Program-made: the position numbers and the translations under genes
In this document: positions 53,786 to 62,706 of the stretch, piece by piece
Position numbering within the stretch: the first letter of the stretch is position 1
Layout of the letters: every line of letters begins with the position of its first letter
Notes under the pieces: generated by a model
Told to the model about the DNA's origin: nothing
Database searches by the model: none
What the model saw: only the letters and a program-made list of their open reading frames with translations
Origin: Flavobacteriaceae bacterium
GTDB lineage: Bacteria; Bacteroidota; Bacteroidia; Flavobacteriales; Flavobacteriaceae
Direction of reading: 5' to 3'
Length of the DNA: 64,000 nucleotides
NCBI GenBank assembly: GCA_030148025.1
Contig: JASBUG010000006.1
Span: forward strand, 97,800 to 161,799

Positions 53786-54763
53786 ATGCCTGTCAAGGAA
53801 GATCGAACGCTGCAAATACTTCACATGTTATTGGAAATGGCCAGTGGAAATTTCTTTTATCGTTTAGAACGGACTAATAATAATGACAATTTAGAGGCAA
53901 TGTCTAATATGTTGAATATGTTGGCCGAGGAATTGCAAGAGTCTTTGGTCCACCAGAGGCATCTCTACCCTAGGGGTATTACAAAACATATCGTTCAAAT
54001 GTGTTTTTTCTTAGATGGACATGGTATTATTCAAATGGTTAATCACAAAGCGTGCATTATTTTAGCTGATGTTCATACAAACATTATTAATCAGCCTTTT
54101 GAACTTTACCTAACCAAAGATTCAAGAGTTAAATGGTTAATGACAGAGCAAATATTAAATAAAAAAAACTTTTATGACACTTCTTTGGAGCTTACTTTCA
54201 AGACGAATGAAAATTTATTGGTTTCAAACAATTGCTATATCACAACATTTAAAGAAAAGAATTCCAATAATCGCCAAACATTAATAACGATTGTACACCA
54301 AACAAAAGGCACCAATGAGCTTGAAAAAGAACTCAAAAAAAGTGTCCTTCATTTTAAAAATGAAAAGGAAACAATAATTAAACGAAATTCTGGTATTGAA
54401 AAGCGAAGCCCTACTCTAAATTCGGACGATTTACTTAAAATAAGGGAAGGTCATGATTTTATCATGAATAATTTGGAAAAAGACTTTCCTAATCTCAAAG
54501 ATTTTGCATTACAAATAGGAACCAATGAGTTTAAACTTAAGTATGGATTTAAGAAATTGTACGGCGTAAGTGTCCATCAGTTTTTAATTAGGGAGCGTTT
54601 ACGCAAAGCTAAAACACTTATTCAGTATAGTGGCATTCCTCTAAAATTGATTGCTTTTATGGTGGGTTTCAAAACAAATTCATACTTTTCTAAAACGTTC
54701 TCAAAAAAATACGGCTATACTCCAAGTGAACTTCGCAAAAAAACTTCAAACATGCAGCCCTAG
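53786..54763 (+). CDS. AraC family regulator with PAS-like sensor
   Basis: 325 residues. Residues about 60-180 resemble a PAS fold (CFFLDGHGIIQMVNHKACIIL, then a FELYLTKDSR segment). A charged linker follows, and the AraC domain (about 220-320) has LKDFALQIGTNEFKLKYGFK and KLIAFMVGFKTNSYFSKTFSKKYGYTPSELR. The two helix-turn-helices suit binding to direct repeats of about 20 bp, as in the tandem sites found upstream of the synthase and mauE genes. It is probably an autoregulating activator that senses a small molecule. No membrane segment is present. Confidence 0.85.
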   Translation: MPVKEDRTLQILHMLLEMASGNFFYRLERTNNNDNLEAMSNMLNMLAEELQESLVHQRHLYPRGITKHIVQMCFFLDGHGIIQMVNHKACIILADVHTNIINQPFELYLTKDSRVKWLMTEQILNKKNFYDTSLELTFKTNENLLVSNNCYITTFKEKNSNNRQTLITIVHQTKGTNELEKELKKSVLHFKNEKETIIKRNSGIEKRSPTLNSDDLLKIREGHDFIMNNLEKDFPNLKDFALQIGTNEFKLKYGFKKLYGVSVHQFLIRERLRKAKTLIQYSGIPLKLIAFMVGFKTNSYFSKTFSKKYGYTPSELRKKTSNMQP

Positions 54764-54790
54764 ACTTTGATAAACACTCTAAGTTTTTGA

Positions 54791-54830
54791 TAATCCGCTT
54801 TTTACAATAAATGATCCCAAAATAACAACT
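54791..54830 (+). promoter_or_regulatory. Tandem 19-nt sites, candidate AraC operator (copy 2)
   Basis: TAATCCGCTTTTTACAATA (54791-54809) and TGATCCCAAAATAACAACT (54812-54830) repeat the copy 1 motif at the same 21-bp period, 38 bp before mauE. First half-sites of the two copies match at 16 of 19 positions. Confidence 0.75.
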
Positions 54831-54867
54831 CTTTGTCACGAACTTTGTCATATCTAATTAAAATGAT

Positions 54868-55317
54868 ATGATACAACCCAAAATAAATCAAATTATATTA
54901 AAAACAATAAGCATCCTATACATAATACTTTTTGTATATACAGCTTCAAGCAAACTAATAAATATTGATCAGTTTTATTATCAAATAGAAGAATTTCCAT
55001 TTATTTCAAGACTTGGCATTTGGATAACATGGGGTATTCCTATAATTGAGATTCTGATAGCTGGACTATTTCTTTTTCCGAAATATGTTCTGACAGCTTT
55101 ATATGCCAGCTTTTCCTTAATGTCACTTTTCACTGTTTATATATTCATAGTATTAATATTTGGCGATAATATACCTTGTTCCTGTGGTGGAGTTATCTCT
55201 ACTATGGGTTGGAGAGAGCATATTTTATTCAATTGTGTATTCATTTTATTTTCCCTTATCGGTATTTTATTAATCAAGTTTCGAAATAAACATTTACTAA
55301 ATAAAAATACTACGTAG
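54868..55317 (+). CDS. MauE/DoxX-like redox-associated membrane protein
   Basis: 149 residues with four membrane helices. The motif PCSCGGVISTMGWREHILFN after the third helix is the MauE signature: a cysteine pair near the membrane surface likely to shuttle electrons to a thiol protein. MauE is known from methylamine dehydrogenase maturation, where it supports disulfide formation. Here it precedes the DUF6520 peptide gene by 64 bp and faces a TlpA-type thioredoxin across the terminator, so the local clients could be the peptide's two cysteines. It is directly downstream of copy 2 of the tandem AraC-type sites. Confidence 0.85.
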   Translation: MIQPKINQIILKTISILYIILFVYTASSKLINIDQFYYQIEEFPFISRLGIWITWGIPIIEILIAGLFLFPKYVLTALYASFSLMSLFTVYIFIVLIFGDNIPCSCGGVISTMGWREHILFNCVFILFSLIGILLIKFRNKHLLNKNTT

Positions 55318-55381
55318 TTTCAGGGGAAAGGCTGAAAACCTGTTAATAGAGTAGGCCATAATCTTTAAATAATTAAATATC

Positions 55382-55618
55382 ATGAAAACAAAAGTTTTTA
55401 AATCAGTTTTACCAGTTTTCGCTCTTTTACTAGCAGTTAGTTTGGCATTCGCTACCGAAACTAATTTATTTCTTAACACTGGTTACATTGAAGGCCCATT
55501 AGGTCCAATTGAAGTTCAAGTCCCTTGTGACAATACTACTCAGGATCAGTGTTATTATCTTGGTCATGAAGTTTTTCAAGACACAGGACTATCAATTCCC
55601 ATGAGAAAATCTCAGTAA
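55382..55618 (+). CDS. DUF6520 small exported peptide
   Basis: 78 residues. A clear signal peptide (MKTKVFKSVLPVFALLLAVS) with a cleavage site near AFA-T leaves about 52 residues. The mature part is short, polar and holds two cysteines seven residues apart (PCDNTTQDQCYY), suited to one disulfide. DUF6520 peptides are restricted to Bacteroidota and are often next to MauE, TlpA and SusC/D genes; no function is established. It is the last gene of the mauE transcript, followed at once by a strong terminator. Confidence 0.8.
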   Translation: MKTKVFKSVLPVFALLLAVSLAFATETNLFLNTGYIEGPLGPIEVQVPCDNTTQDQCYYLGHEVFQDTGLSIPMRKSQ

Positions 55619-55638
55619 TAGGAATTATCGATTAATCG

Positions 55639-55664
55639 AAAAGGTGTCTATATAGACACCTTTT
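55639..55664. terminator. Bidirectional terminator after the DUF6520 gene
   Basis: AAAAGGTGTCTATATAGACACCTTTT is a 26-nt perfect palindrome with A and T ends (arms of 13). It separates the mauE-DUF6520 operon from the convergent susC-susD-tlpA operon. Confidence 0.85.
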
Positions 55665-55700
55665 CATAACTAATTCAAATAAAAAACAAAATGAAAAATG

Positions 55701-57035
55701 TTAATTATCCAAACCTAAATACCTTCGTATTAGTGGTTCTAAGCGATTACCTCTAGCATTTTTGTCTACTACTATTCCTTTCTTATTAAGAAGCCAAACC
55801 GTTGGGTAAGATTTGATATTGTATAATGAATGATAACTAACTTTTGCATCTTTACCCTTATCCAAACATTGAGGCCATGTAGCATTCTGTCTATTAATAA
55901 TTCTCAGTACTTGTTCTTTAGCTACATCATTATCTCCAGCCAAACCAATCACCTCAAAACCATAATTTCTGTATTTCTCATACATTGCCTGAACATGTGG
56001 CATTTCTTTTATACATGGGGCACACCTGATTGTCCAAAAATCTATCAACACTACTTTTCCTCGCATATCAGCAAGATTAATTTTTGTGTCATCAATAGCT
56101 GTAAATGACATTTCCAAAGGTTTAGAATCATCAACACTTCTTAATGCTTTCAAATTTGCCTTAGATTTTTTATGAATAGCTATAAATCCTTTAGTATTGG
56201 ACAACGGGTGGTTTACATCTGTCATTTTTAAAAAATCTTCCCAATAGAGTTCGGCTAAGTTTGGTGAGAATTTTGAAACTAAAGCTATTAACTGTTCTAC
56301 ATAAGTAGCTGCTATTTCTAATTCAGAATATTTTTCAATAAGATCAGCCATTCTTAATCGAAAGGTATCCCAATAATGCTTATCAAACTGTTTCCAAAAT
56401 CCAGCTTCAATACCTTCCTTTTGCTTATCTAAACTTTGATATTGCAAAAGCGATATCCTAAAGTCACGTCCAAGTAACGCTACCTCGATTTCCATTTTTT
56501 TTTCTATAGCAGCATTGCTATGTAGAAACTTTTCAGCTAGTTCATATCCCTTTTTCAACCAGTTGTTTTGTGCGTTCACATCTATAGGTATTGATCTAAG
56601 TCTTTTGTAATATTCTGGTGTACCAAATTGAATTTCCTTAGAAAGGAAAAAAGTTAAACTATCTGGAACTGCTCCAGATAAAAAACGAGGTTCAAAATTT
56701 AGATGGAAAAAAAATTTCAACACTTCAAAATAGCGAGGATCATCAGGATAGGAATCTAAAAAGCTCTGAGCTAAACGAACACGGTTTTTTGACACCCTTT
56801 CTTCAAACCTTCGCTTTTCTAAAAACGTTAATTTTTCATAACGCTCACATTCTTCAGGATAATCACAAAAGAGCGTCTTTAACGAATCAATTTCTTTAAA
56901 ATCCTTTTCTGCTTGTGGATGTATCACTGTAATATCTCTTTGATTGGGTTCATGCTTTACTTTAGCATCTGAACAAGATATAAATAGAAACAATATTTGA
57001 ACCAATAGAACTGTTATATGTGTTTTTAATTTCAT
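55701..57035 (-). CDS. TlpA-family thioredoxin lipoprotein
   Basis: 444 residues from the ATG at 57035; the in-frame GTG at 57044 is less likely. A lipoprotein signal ends at FISC. About 280 residues of helical, tetratricopeptide-like sequence precede a C-terminal thioredoxin domain with VVLIDFWTIRCAPCIKEMPHV (active site CAPC), GLAGDN and the cis-Pro region SYPTVWLLNKKG. TlpA proteins reduce or isomerise periplasmic disulfides. It is the last gene of the susC-susD operon, 34 bp after susD, and faces the MauE-DUF6520 genes. Confidence 0.88.
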   Translation of the reverse strand: MKLKTHITVLLVQILFLFISCSDAKVKHEPNQRDITVIHPQAEKDFKEIDSLKTLFCDYPEECERYEKLTFLEKRRFEERVSKNRVRLAQSFLDSYPDDPRYFEVLKFFFHLNFEPRFLSGAVPDSLTFFLSKEIQFGTPEYYKRLRSIPIDVNAQNNWLKKGYELAEKFLHSNAAIEKKMEIEVALLGRDFRISLLQYQSLDKQKEGIEAGFWKQFDKHYWDTFRLRMADLIEKYSELEIAATYVEQLIALVSKFSPNLAELYWEDFLKMTDVNHPLSNTKGFIAIHKKSKANLKALRSVDDSKPLEMSFTAIDDTKINLADMRGKVVLIDFWTIRCAPCIKEMPHVQAMYEKYRNYGFEVIGLAGDNDVAKEQVLRIINRQNATWPQCLDKGKDAKVSYHSLYNIKSYPTVWLLNKKGIVVDKNARGNRLEPLIRRYLGLDN

Positions 57036-57068
57036 TGTTATCACATTTAGATTTTCTAATAAAGCATG

Positions 57069-58499
57069 CTAATACCCTGAATTTTGTGGTAATAAATTTG
57101 GATTAATTTCTAATTCTGACTCGGGAATTGGAAACAACAAATGTGTTTCCTGCCAATTTGGTTTCAACAAACTAAGAACAGCTCGGGCTTTTCCTGTTCT
57201 CTTTAAATCCAACCAACGATGCCCATGTTCTGCAAACAATTCAATACGACGTTCCTGTAAAATAGCATCCAACAAATCATTTGATGTATTTGCCGTAGTA
57301 TTAGGCAAACCTGCCCGATTTCTGACGGCATTTAAATCCTGTTGTGCTCCTGAAATATTACTTAGTTTTGCTCTAGCCTCTGCCCTTATAAGATATTGTT
57401 CTGATAATCGAAAAATGATGGAATATTCTAATGACTCTGTTTCGATAAAAGTCGCTTTATACTTATTAGCAAAATGTAAGGTTATTGTTCCATCAGTGCT
57501 AGTTGTACTACCAATCCAGTTATTTAACCGTAAATCCCCAAGTTCAAAAGCATCTAATAAATTATTATTCAATGCGAACCGTTGCTCAGGAATGGCATGA
57601 ATTATAAGTTCATTAGCTTCGTGGGTGTTTCTTGGGCTATCACCAGGTTTCAATTGCCAAAGTGTTTCAGAAGATTCTTTTAGAAAAACACTATTAATAT
57701 CCAACTCTAAAGTGTGCATATCGATAAGTTCACTTGATACTGTTTCAGCTAACTCCCAATTTTCAGTATATAAATACATTCTTGCTAATAATGCTTTAGC
57801 GACAGATTGACTTGGCAATACTCGCTCTCCTGAAACTGGTGTATTTTCTAATAGCGTTACCGCACTTATTAGGTCAGAAATAATATTATCCATTACAATA
57901 GATGCAGGTAAACGTGCTACCGAATTATTTTCTAAATAATTGGTTGTAGTGATATAAGGAATATCACCATAAACGTTAGATAATAAACTATGTATATATG
58001 CTCGAACAAATAAAGCTTGTCCTTTAAACCTTTCTTTGTCATCTATGGTCAAGGAATTGGAGTTTTCTATACCAGCAATAATATCATTGGCAGTATAAAT
58101 CACATTATAGGCATTACTCCACCATCCTTGGAGTAGTGAGTTTGAAGCAACAATGTTATGATTATATAATTCAGCACTATTTATGTCAAAACCATAATAA
58201 TCCAGTTCATCACTGTAAATACCCAATAATGTGGTCAAGCCAGATCTTCCAGATACTATACCATGCTCGCGTATTTTATAATAAATACTAGCAAGAACAG
58301 ATTCAACTGTAGAAGGGTCATTAAATACTGTTTCCGAAATTAACAAATTCTTTGGTGGGTCAACTTCTACAAAATCGCTACATGATGTAAAACTGAAAAT
58401 TGTTAAGAATATAAATAGTGTGTTTATAATTCTAATTCTGTGCCTAAAAAAGTTACTACTCAACTTCTTAATGCATATGTTGTTTTGTTTATAATTCAT
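57069..58499 (-). CDS. SusD/RagB-family outer-membrane lipoprotein
   Basis: 476 residues. A long basic start leads to a hydrophobic segment with lipobox FTSC near residue 40. The body is a SusD-type TPR fold with RFKGQALFVRAYIHSLLSNVYGDIPY, SVAKALLARMYLYTENWELAE and the C-terminal RRIELFAEHGHRWLDLKRTG and PIPESELEINPNL motifs. SusD lids cap SusC transporters and bind the substrate at the cell surface. The substrate here is unlikely to be starch, since no glycoside hydrolase is encoded; a peptide or small metabolite is more likely. It follows susC by 15 bp. Confidence 0.93.
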   Translation of the reverse strand: MNYKQNNICIKKLSSNFFRHRIRIINTLFIFLTIFSFTSCSDFVEVDPPKNLLISETVFNDPSTVESVLASIYYKIREHGIVSGRSGLTTLLGIYSDELDYYGFDINSAELYNHNIVASNSLLQGWWSNAYNVIYTANDIIAGIENSNSLTIDDKERFKGQALFVRAYIHSLLSNVYGDIPYITTTNYLENNSVARLPASIVMDNIISDLISAVTLLENTPVSGERVLPSQSVAKALLARMYLYTENWELAETVSSELIDMHTLELDINSVFLKESSETLWQLKPGDSPRNTHEANELIIHAIPEQRFALNNNLLDAFELGDLRLNNWIGSTTSTDGTITLHFANKYKATFIETESLEYSIIFRLSEQYLIRAEARAKLSNISGAQQDLNAVRNRAGLPNTTANTSNDLLDAILQERRIELFAEHGHRWLDLKRTGKARAVLSLLKPNWQETHLLFPIPESELEINPNLLPQNSGY

Positions 58500-58514
58500 A
58501 ATATTTGTGTTTAG

Positions 58515-61500
58515 TTAAAATTTCACCTGAAGTCCAAGTGTAATTTGCTTCAATTGTGGCAATCTTATGCTTGAAGGTTGTTCTGGATCCGGACCGTCAT
58601 ACTTGGTAAAGGTTAATAAATTTTGTCCTTGTAGATATACATTTATATCTAGGTCGTTATTTATAGTGGGAAGTTGATAATTAAGAGAAATGTTTCGTAA
58701 TCTAATAAAAGATGCATCAGACACCGCAGCATTACTATCGCTTTGATTTAGATCGCTTGGACCGACACTAGGTGAAAGCCCGCCGGAAGCTAACTGTACC
58801 GAATTTGTATCACCTTCTTCCAGCCATCTATCAAGTAAACTCACTGGGCTGTTGCCTCTAAATCCTGGAGTTGCTCTCCATCTTAAATTATTAAATGCTT
58901 TTTGTTTTTTAAACTGAAAGAAAAAATCAAGAGTAACATTTTTGTAGCTAAAGGTGTTTCCAAATCCTCCATAATATTTAGGCGCAAAGTCTTCCACCCA
59001 CTGTCTATCCTCCACTCTACTTATTACACCATCATTATTATAATCTTCAAATTGATAAAGACCCGTTTCTGGGTCAACCCCTAATGAGTTGAAAAGCTTA
59101 ACAATAGTGAGTGGTTTTCCAATAATAAATCTGTTGGCAAATGTGGAGTTTTCCAGATCATCAAACTTCACTAATTCATTCTTTGGAATCGTAATATTGA
59201 ATGTTGTTGTCCATTTAAAGTTTTTACTTTGGAGGTTGACCGTTCTTAAATCTAATTCAAATCCTTTATTCTCAACGGTAGCATCAAAATTCCCAGTTAG
59301 TTCTGAAAATCCGGTAGTCGCAGCCAAAGGGATACCAATTAATTGGTTTGAAGACCTGTTCTTGTACCAAGACGCATTTAATAGTACCCTGTCATTAAAA
59401 AACCCAAACTCTAAAGCTGCTTCCAGTTTTTGATTTTCCTCCCAACCAAATAGTGGGTTAAAAATACCTGTGGGCTCTAAAATTGATACTCCATCATAAT
59501 CAAGTCCTGAAACATTATAAGTACTCAAATATCTATAATCTCCTATGTTATCACTCCCTGTGACTCCAAAACTTCCACGGAGTTTTCCAAAACTTAAAAT
59601 GGAGTTACCCTTGAAAATGTTCTCTTCAGAAAAAAGCCAAGCAAATCCTATTGCACCAAAATTTCCAAACTGTTTTCCAGGGCCAAATCGTGAAGATCCA
59701 TCTCGTCTTCCTGTCAAATTGAAAATATATTTGTCGTTCCAATTGAAATTGAATCGACCAAAAAATGCTTGATAGCTATATTCACCATCCGCATCTTCCA
59801 ATATCTCCAGAGTTTCTGCTGAAGACAAGTTTAAGATTAGATTGTCATTTGGAAACCCTGATCCTTTTTGAACTAATTGTTGACTATTTTCTCTCTGAAA
59901 TGTTGCACCAAATAGAATATTAAGCTTCGCTTTGTTCCATTCTTTATTCCAACTTAATTGAGGTTCAATTATCCAAGAATGTCGCTTAGAGTTATTGGTT
60001 GTAACAGAGGAATAATTTTGAGAAGTAAATCCAAATCGAGGATTCCTCGCTGAAGATGGAAGTGTCCTATAGGATGCCAAATCATATATATTAAAACCTA
60101 CACTCGTTTTAAACTTCAAATTTGGTAATACCATATAGGACATTCCTGCATTAGTAATTAGGGTATTTATTTTAACTTCATATACTTCTTCAAGAGAAGC
60201 CAAAGGGTTATTCCATGTGTTATTCTCCCAGTTTAAATTACCTTCATCATCAAATAATCTAGGAGCATTAGGTTCCAGAGTATATGCTTTACTAGTGAAA
60301 TCAGATCTTGGTAATAAATTTTTCTCATTTGAATAAATGGTGGTTAGATCAATCTTAAACTGGTTGTTTTTAGATTGATGGTTTATATTACTATGCACCG
60401 TCGCTTTTTTATAATTCGCTTCCCCAGGGAAAACTGTTGTTTCCTTTTGGTAAGCCCCATTAACTATAAATTGAGTCCCCTCACTAACACCAGATATGGA
60501 AACTTGCGCATTATTTCGATAAGCTGTTCCTCCTATTAGTTCTTTTTGCCAATCTGTATAACGTGTATTATCCCAGCTTTTTACATCTGGCCAGAAAAAA
60601 TCGAACGCTGGATTGTCGAGAAAAGGACCAAAGCCATCATTTGTAATTCCTTCTCTACGAACCTCCAAATACTGTTCGGTGTTCATCAACTCCAAAAAAT
60701 TAGAGACCTGCCCAAGCGTACTACTAATATTAGCTTTAAATTGTGTTTTTCCTTCTTTACCTTTTTTAGTGGTAATTAGTACTACTCCGTTAGCTCCCCG
60801 CGACCCATAAATGGCTGTGGCATCAGCATCCTTTAAAACTTCAATACTTTTTATGTCATTTGGGTTAATTGCGTTCAACGGGCTAATATTTCCAGAAAAT
60901 ATTTGACCAGAAACATCATTAGAACCCAATGATTGTGAGCTATATGGTACACCATCTATAATAAACAATGGGTCTGAAACTCCATTAATGAAATTTTTAC
61001 CTCTAATTTCTATATTAAATCCTCCACCAGGTACTCCAGTAGACTGTACAATATTTACACCTGACAAATGCCCTTGCATTGCCGCTAAAGGATTACTCAC
61101 TGGCTGCTTCTCAATCAACTTGGCTTTAATTGTTGCAATGTTTCCAGTTCGTTCTTTTTCTTTTACAGAATAATATCCGGCGTTAAGTGTAATTTCATCC
61201 AACTGAGTAGCATCTTCATACAATTGAATATTGATCTCTTGTCTTTGACTTATTAAAACAGTGAGGGTTTTGAAACCCAATGCAGAAAACACAAGTGTAT
61301 CATCTGGATTAGCTAGAATTTCATACGAGCCATCCAATTCTGATATGGCTCCTTTTTTTGTTTTTTGCGTCATTATGTGCACTCCTGCTACCGGCTTTCC
61401 ATTTAGGTCAGTAATTATCCCTTTTATCGTTTGTTGTTGATACGATAGAGTTGCTGCCATAAGAGTTGTAAAAAATGGGGTAAGAATTAAGAAGTACGTA

Positions 61501-61544
61501 TAGAATAAGCACAGCTTACCTATACTCTGTATATTTTTTTTCAT
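58515..61544 (-). CDS. SusC/RagA-family TonB-dependent transporter
   Basis: 1,009 residues. A signal peptide is followed by a carboxypeptidase-D regulatory-like domain (IKGIITDLNGKPVAGVHIMT), a plug with the SusC/RagA signature (NDIKSIEVLKDADATAIYGS, then RGANGVVLITTKKG) and a 22-strand barrel ending LGLQVKF. It imports a surface-bound substrate using TonB energy, with SusD as lid. No FecR or sigma factor genes are near. The operon susC-susD-tlpA is convergent with mauE-DUF6520. The leader contains a hairpin followed by a T run on the opposite strand. Confidence 0.93.
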   Translation of the reverse strand: MKKNIQSIGKLCLFYTYFLILTPFFTTLMAATLSYQQQTIKGIITDLNGKPVAGVHIMTQKTKKGAISELDGSYEILANPDDTLVFSALGFKTLTVLISQRQEINIQLYEDATQLDEITLNAGYYSVKEKERTGNIATIKAKLIEKQPVSNPLAAMQGHLSGVNIVQSTGVPGGGFNIEIRGKNFINGVSDPLFIIDGVPYSSQSLGSNDVSGQIFSGNISPLNAINPNDIKSIEVLKDADATAIYGSRGANGVVLITTKKGKEGKTQFKANISSTLGQVSNFLELMNTEQYLEVRREGITNDGFGPFLDNPAFDFFWPDVKSWDNTRYTDWQKELIGGTAYRNNAQVSISGVSEGTQFIVNGAYQKETTVFPGEANYKKATVHSNINHQSKNNQFKIDLTTIYSNEKNLLPRSDFTSKAYTLEPNAPRLFDDEGNLNWENNTWNNPLASLEEVYEVKINTLITNAGMSYMVLPNLKFKTSVGFNIYDLASYRTLPSSARNPRFGFTSQNYSSVTTNNSKRHSWIIEPQLSWNKEWNKAKLNILFGATFQRENSQQLVQKGSGFPNDNLILNLSSAETLEILEDADGEYSYQAFFGRFNFNWNDKYIFNLTGRRDGSSRFGPGKQFGNFGAIGFAWLFSEENIFKGNSILSFGKLRGSFGVTGSDNIGDYRYLSTYNVSGLDYDGVSILEPTGIFNPLFGWEENQKLEAALEFGFFNDRVLLNASWYKNRSSNQLIGIPLAATTGFSELTGNFDATVENKGFELDLRTVNLQSKNFKWTTTFNITIPKNELVKFDDLENSTFANRFIIGKPLTIVKLFNSLGVDPETGLYQFEDYNNDGVISRVEDRQWVEDFAPKYYGGFGNTFSYKNVTLDFFFQFKKQKAFNNLRWRATPGFRGNSPVSLLDRWLEEGDTNSVQLASGGLSPSVGPSDLNQSDSNAAVSDASFIRLRNISLNYQLPTINNDLDINVYLQGQNLLTFTKYDGPDPEQPSSIRLPQLKQITLGLQVKF

Positions 61545-62397
61545 AATTTTGTATTAGGTTGAACAATAAATTTTGTTTAATTATTAGCCTCCTGAGAACC
61601 CTGCAAAAGTTAATCTGGAGGTTTTTTTGTATCTTATCTATTCATAGGCATCTATATTAGTTTGTTGTTATAAATTGAAAATAGCATTCCCAAACCCCTT
61701 AGAAGCCTGTCTAGTTTATACCAGACGGTAAACTAAAGAGTTTTGGAAAGCATTTGTACATTAGGCTTTATATGCGTGATATGTCCGGAATACAATGAAA
61801 TATGTTGAATCGTTAGTTATGGGATAAAAATGGAATCGTTAACCGGAAAAATGCAGCGTGAATCCCATAACAAAAGTGCCTATATAGGTCCTTTTGGCTT
61901 CTTTTTAAAGAGAACGTAAGCGTTCGTCAACTTTAAATACATTTTTTTGGCCCACCCAATTAGGGAGCCTGATGTAATTACTTGTGTATTTGACGAAATT
62001 AAACTTAACAATTGTCTCTGATACTAAAATTTAGGTTTAAAAAAAGCCTCTTAAACATTTGTGATGCAACGAAAAAAGTAAAAAACAGTGCTAAGAATTA
62101 TTGAGTGTAGCGTAAAAAAATAAGCGTGGAACTCAACTTACCTGAACTGGGGTACTGGTATACCTTGCAGAGATAAGAGAGCCCACGCCCGGGTCGTGAG
62201 CCAATCTACTTATCATCTCATCTGCAAAAATTACCAGTTTTCAGTCCAGAGAATCAAAGCGACAGCTTCAAATATTTTTAATACGAAGGATCGCAAATTT
62301 ATTAAACAGTGCCAATATATGAAAAAAATTTTAATCATTCGCTTACGCGAACAGTTATTTTTTGATTATTCATTTGATTTGGGTTTCAAGTAAATAG
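61545..62397. other. Structured non-coding region between susC and the HTH gene
   Basis: 853 bp without a credible gene. It holds a hairpin plus T run on the + strand (CCTCC 61588, GGAGG 61617), TAGTTTA-TA-CC/GGTAAACTA (61712-61735) enclosed by AAGCCT/AGGCTT, the 10-bp pair GTTATGGGAT/ATCCCATAAC (61816 and 61862), a palindrome with CTATATAG core (61872-61895), GAACG/CGTTC (61912) and TTCGC/GCGAA (62338). A complex fold lies at 62124-62227. The region may hold an origin, oriT or regulatory RNA. Confidence 0.6.
62124..62227 (+). ncRNA. Candidate structured RNA with competing stems
   Basis: TTGCAGA (62165-62171) and GATAAG (62172-62177) pair with CTTATC (62209-62214) and TCTGCAA (62221-62227), with a 6-nt bulge. 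Inside is a GC-rich hairpin GCCCACG/CGTGAGC (one mismatch) around CCCGGGT. GCGTGG at 62124-62129 can instead pair with CCACGC at 62183-62188, which would open the inner hairpin. Strand is assumed from the downstream HTH gene. Confidence 0.4.
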
Positions 62398-62706
62398 ATG
62401 GCAAAGGGTAATAAAAATAAAAAGGACTTGAATAAGGCAAATATGCTAGTAAATAGATATTTGTGTAATTTCCTTACTGAAAAGTTCTTGCAATCTTATA
62501 ATGATCAAAACGGGGTAATCATTTCTCAAAACAAATATGCCAGTTTATGCGGGTTATCTTCTTCAACCCTCAGCAAATTAAAAAGCTCCGAAGGTTATGA
62601 TATACCAATGACAACCATCTACAACATTTGTCGTCATGAAAAGTTCTCCTTAAAAAAACTATTTGCCGAATTCGAAGAGAAATACGGTGTGGATATACCT
62701 CTTTAA
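62398..62706 (+). CDS. Small XRE-like helix-turn-helix protein
   Basis: 102 residues. A lysine-rich start is followed by a helical XRE-like domain: NKYASLCGLSSSTLSKLKSS is the recognition unit, and TTIYNICRHEKFSLKKLFAEFEEKYG the C-terminal helices. It resembles small DNA-binding regulators of mobile elements. It is preceded by the structured region at 61,545-62,397, which may be its leader or operator, and is separated from the mercury operon by a terminator. Target genes are unknown. Confidence 0.75.
   Translation: MAKGNKNKKDLNKANMLVNRYLCNFLTEKFLQSYNDQNGVIISQNKYASLCGLSSSTLSKLKSSEGYDIPMTTIYNICRHEKFSLKKLFAEFEEKYGVDIPL

Noticed and set aside
58900..61173. Several 60-114-codon frames opposite susC
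   Set aside because: They are antisense to conserved SusC sequence and lack their own conservation or start signals.
62196..62393. 65-codon frame starting with GTG
   Set aside because: It starts inside the GC-rich hairpin, has no family resemblance and poor composition; the structured-RNA reading explains the site better.
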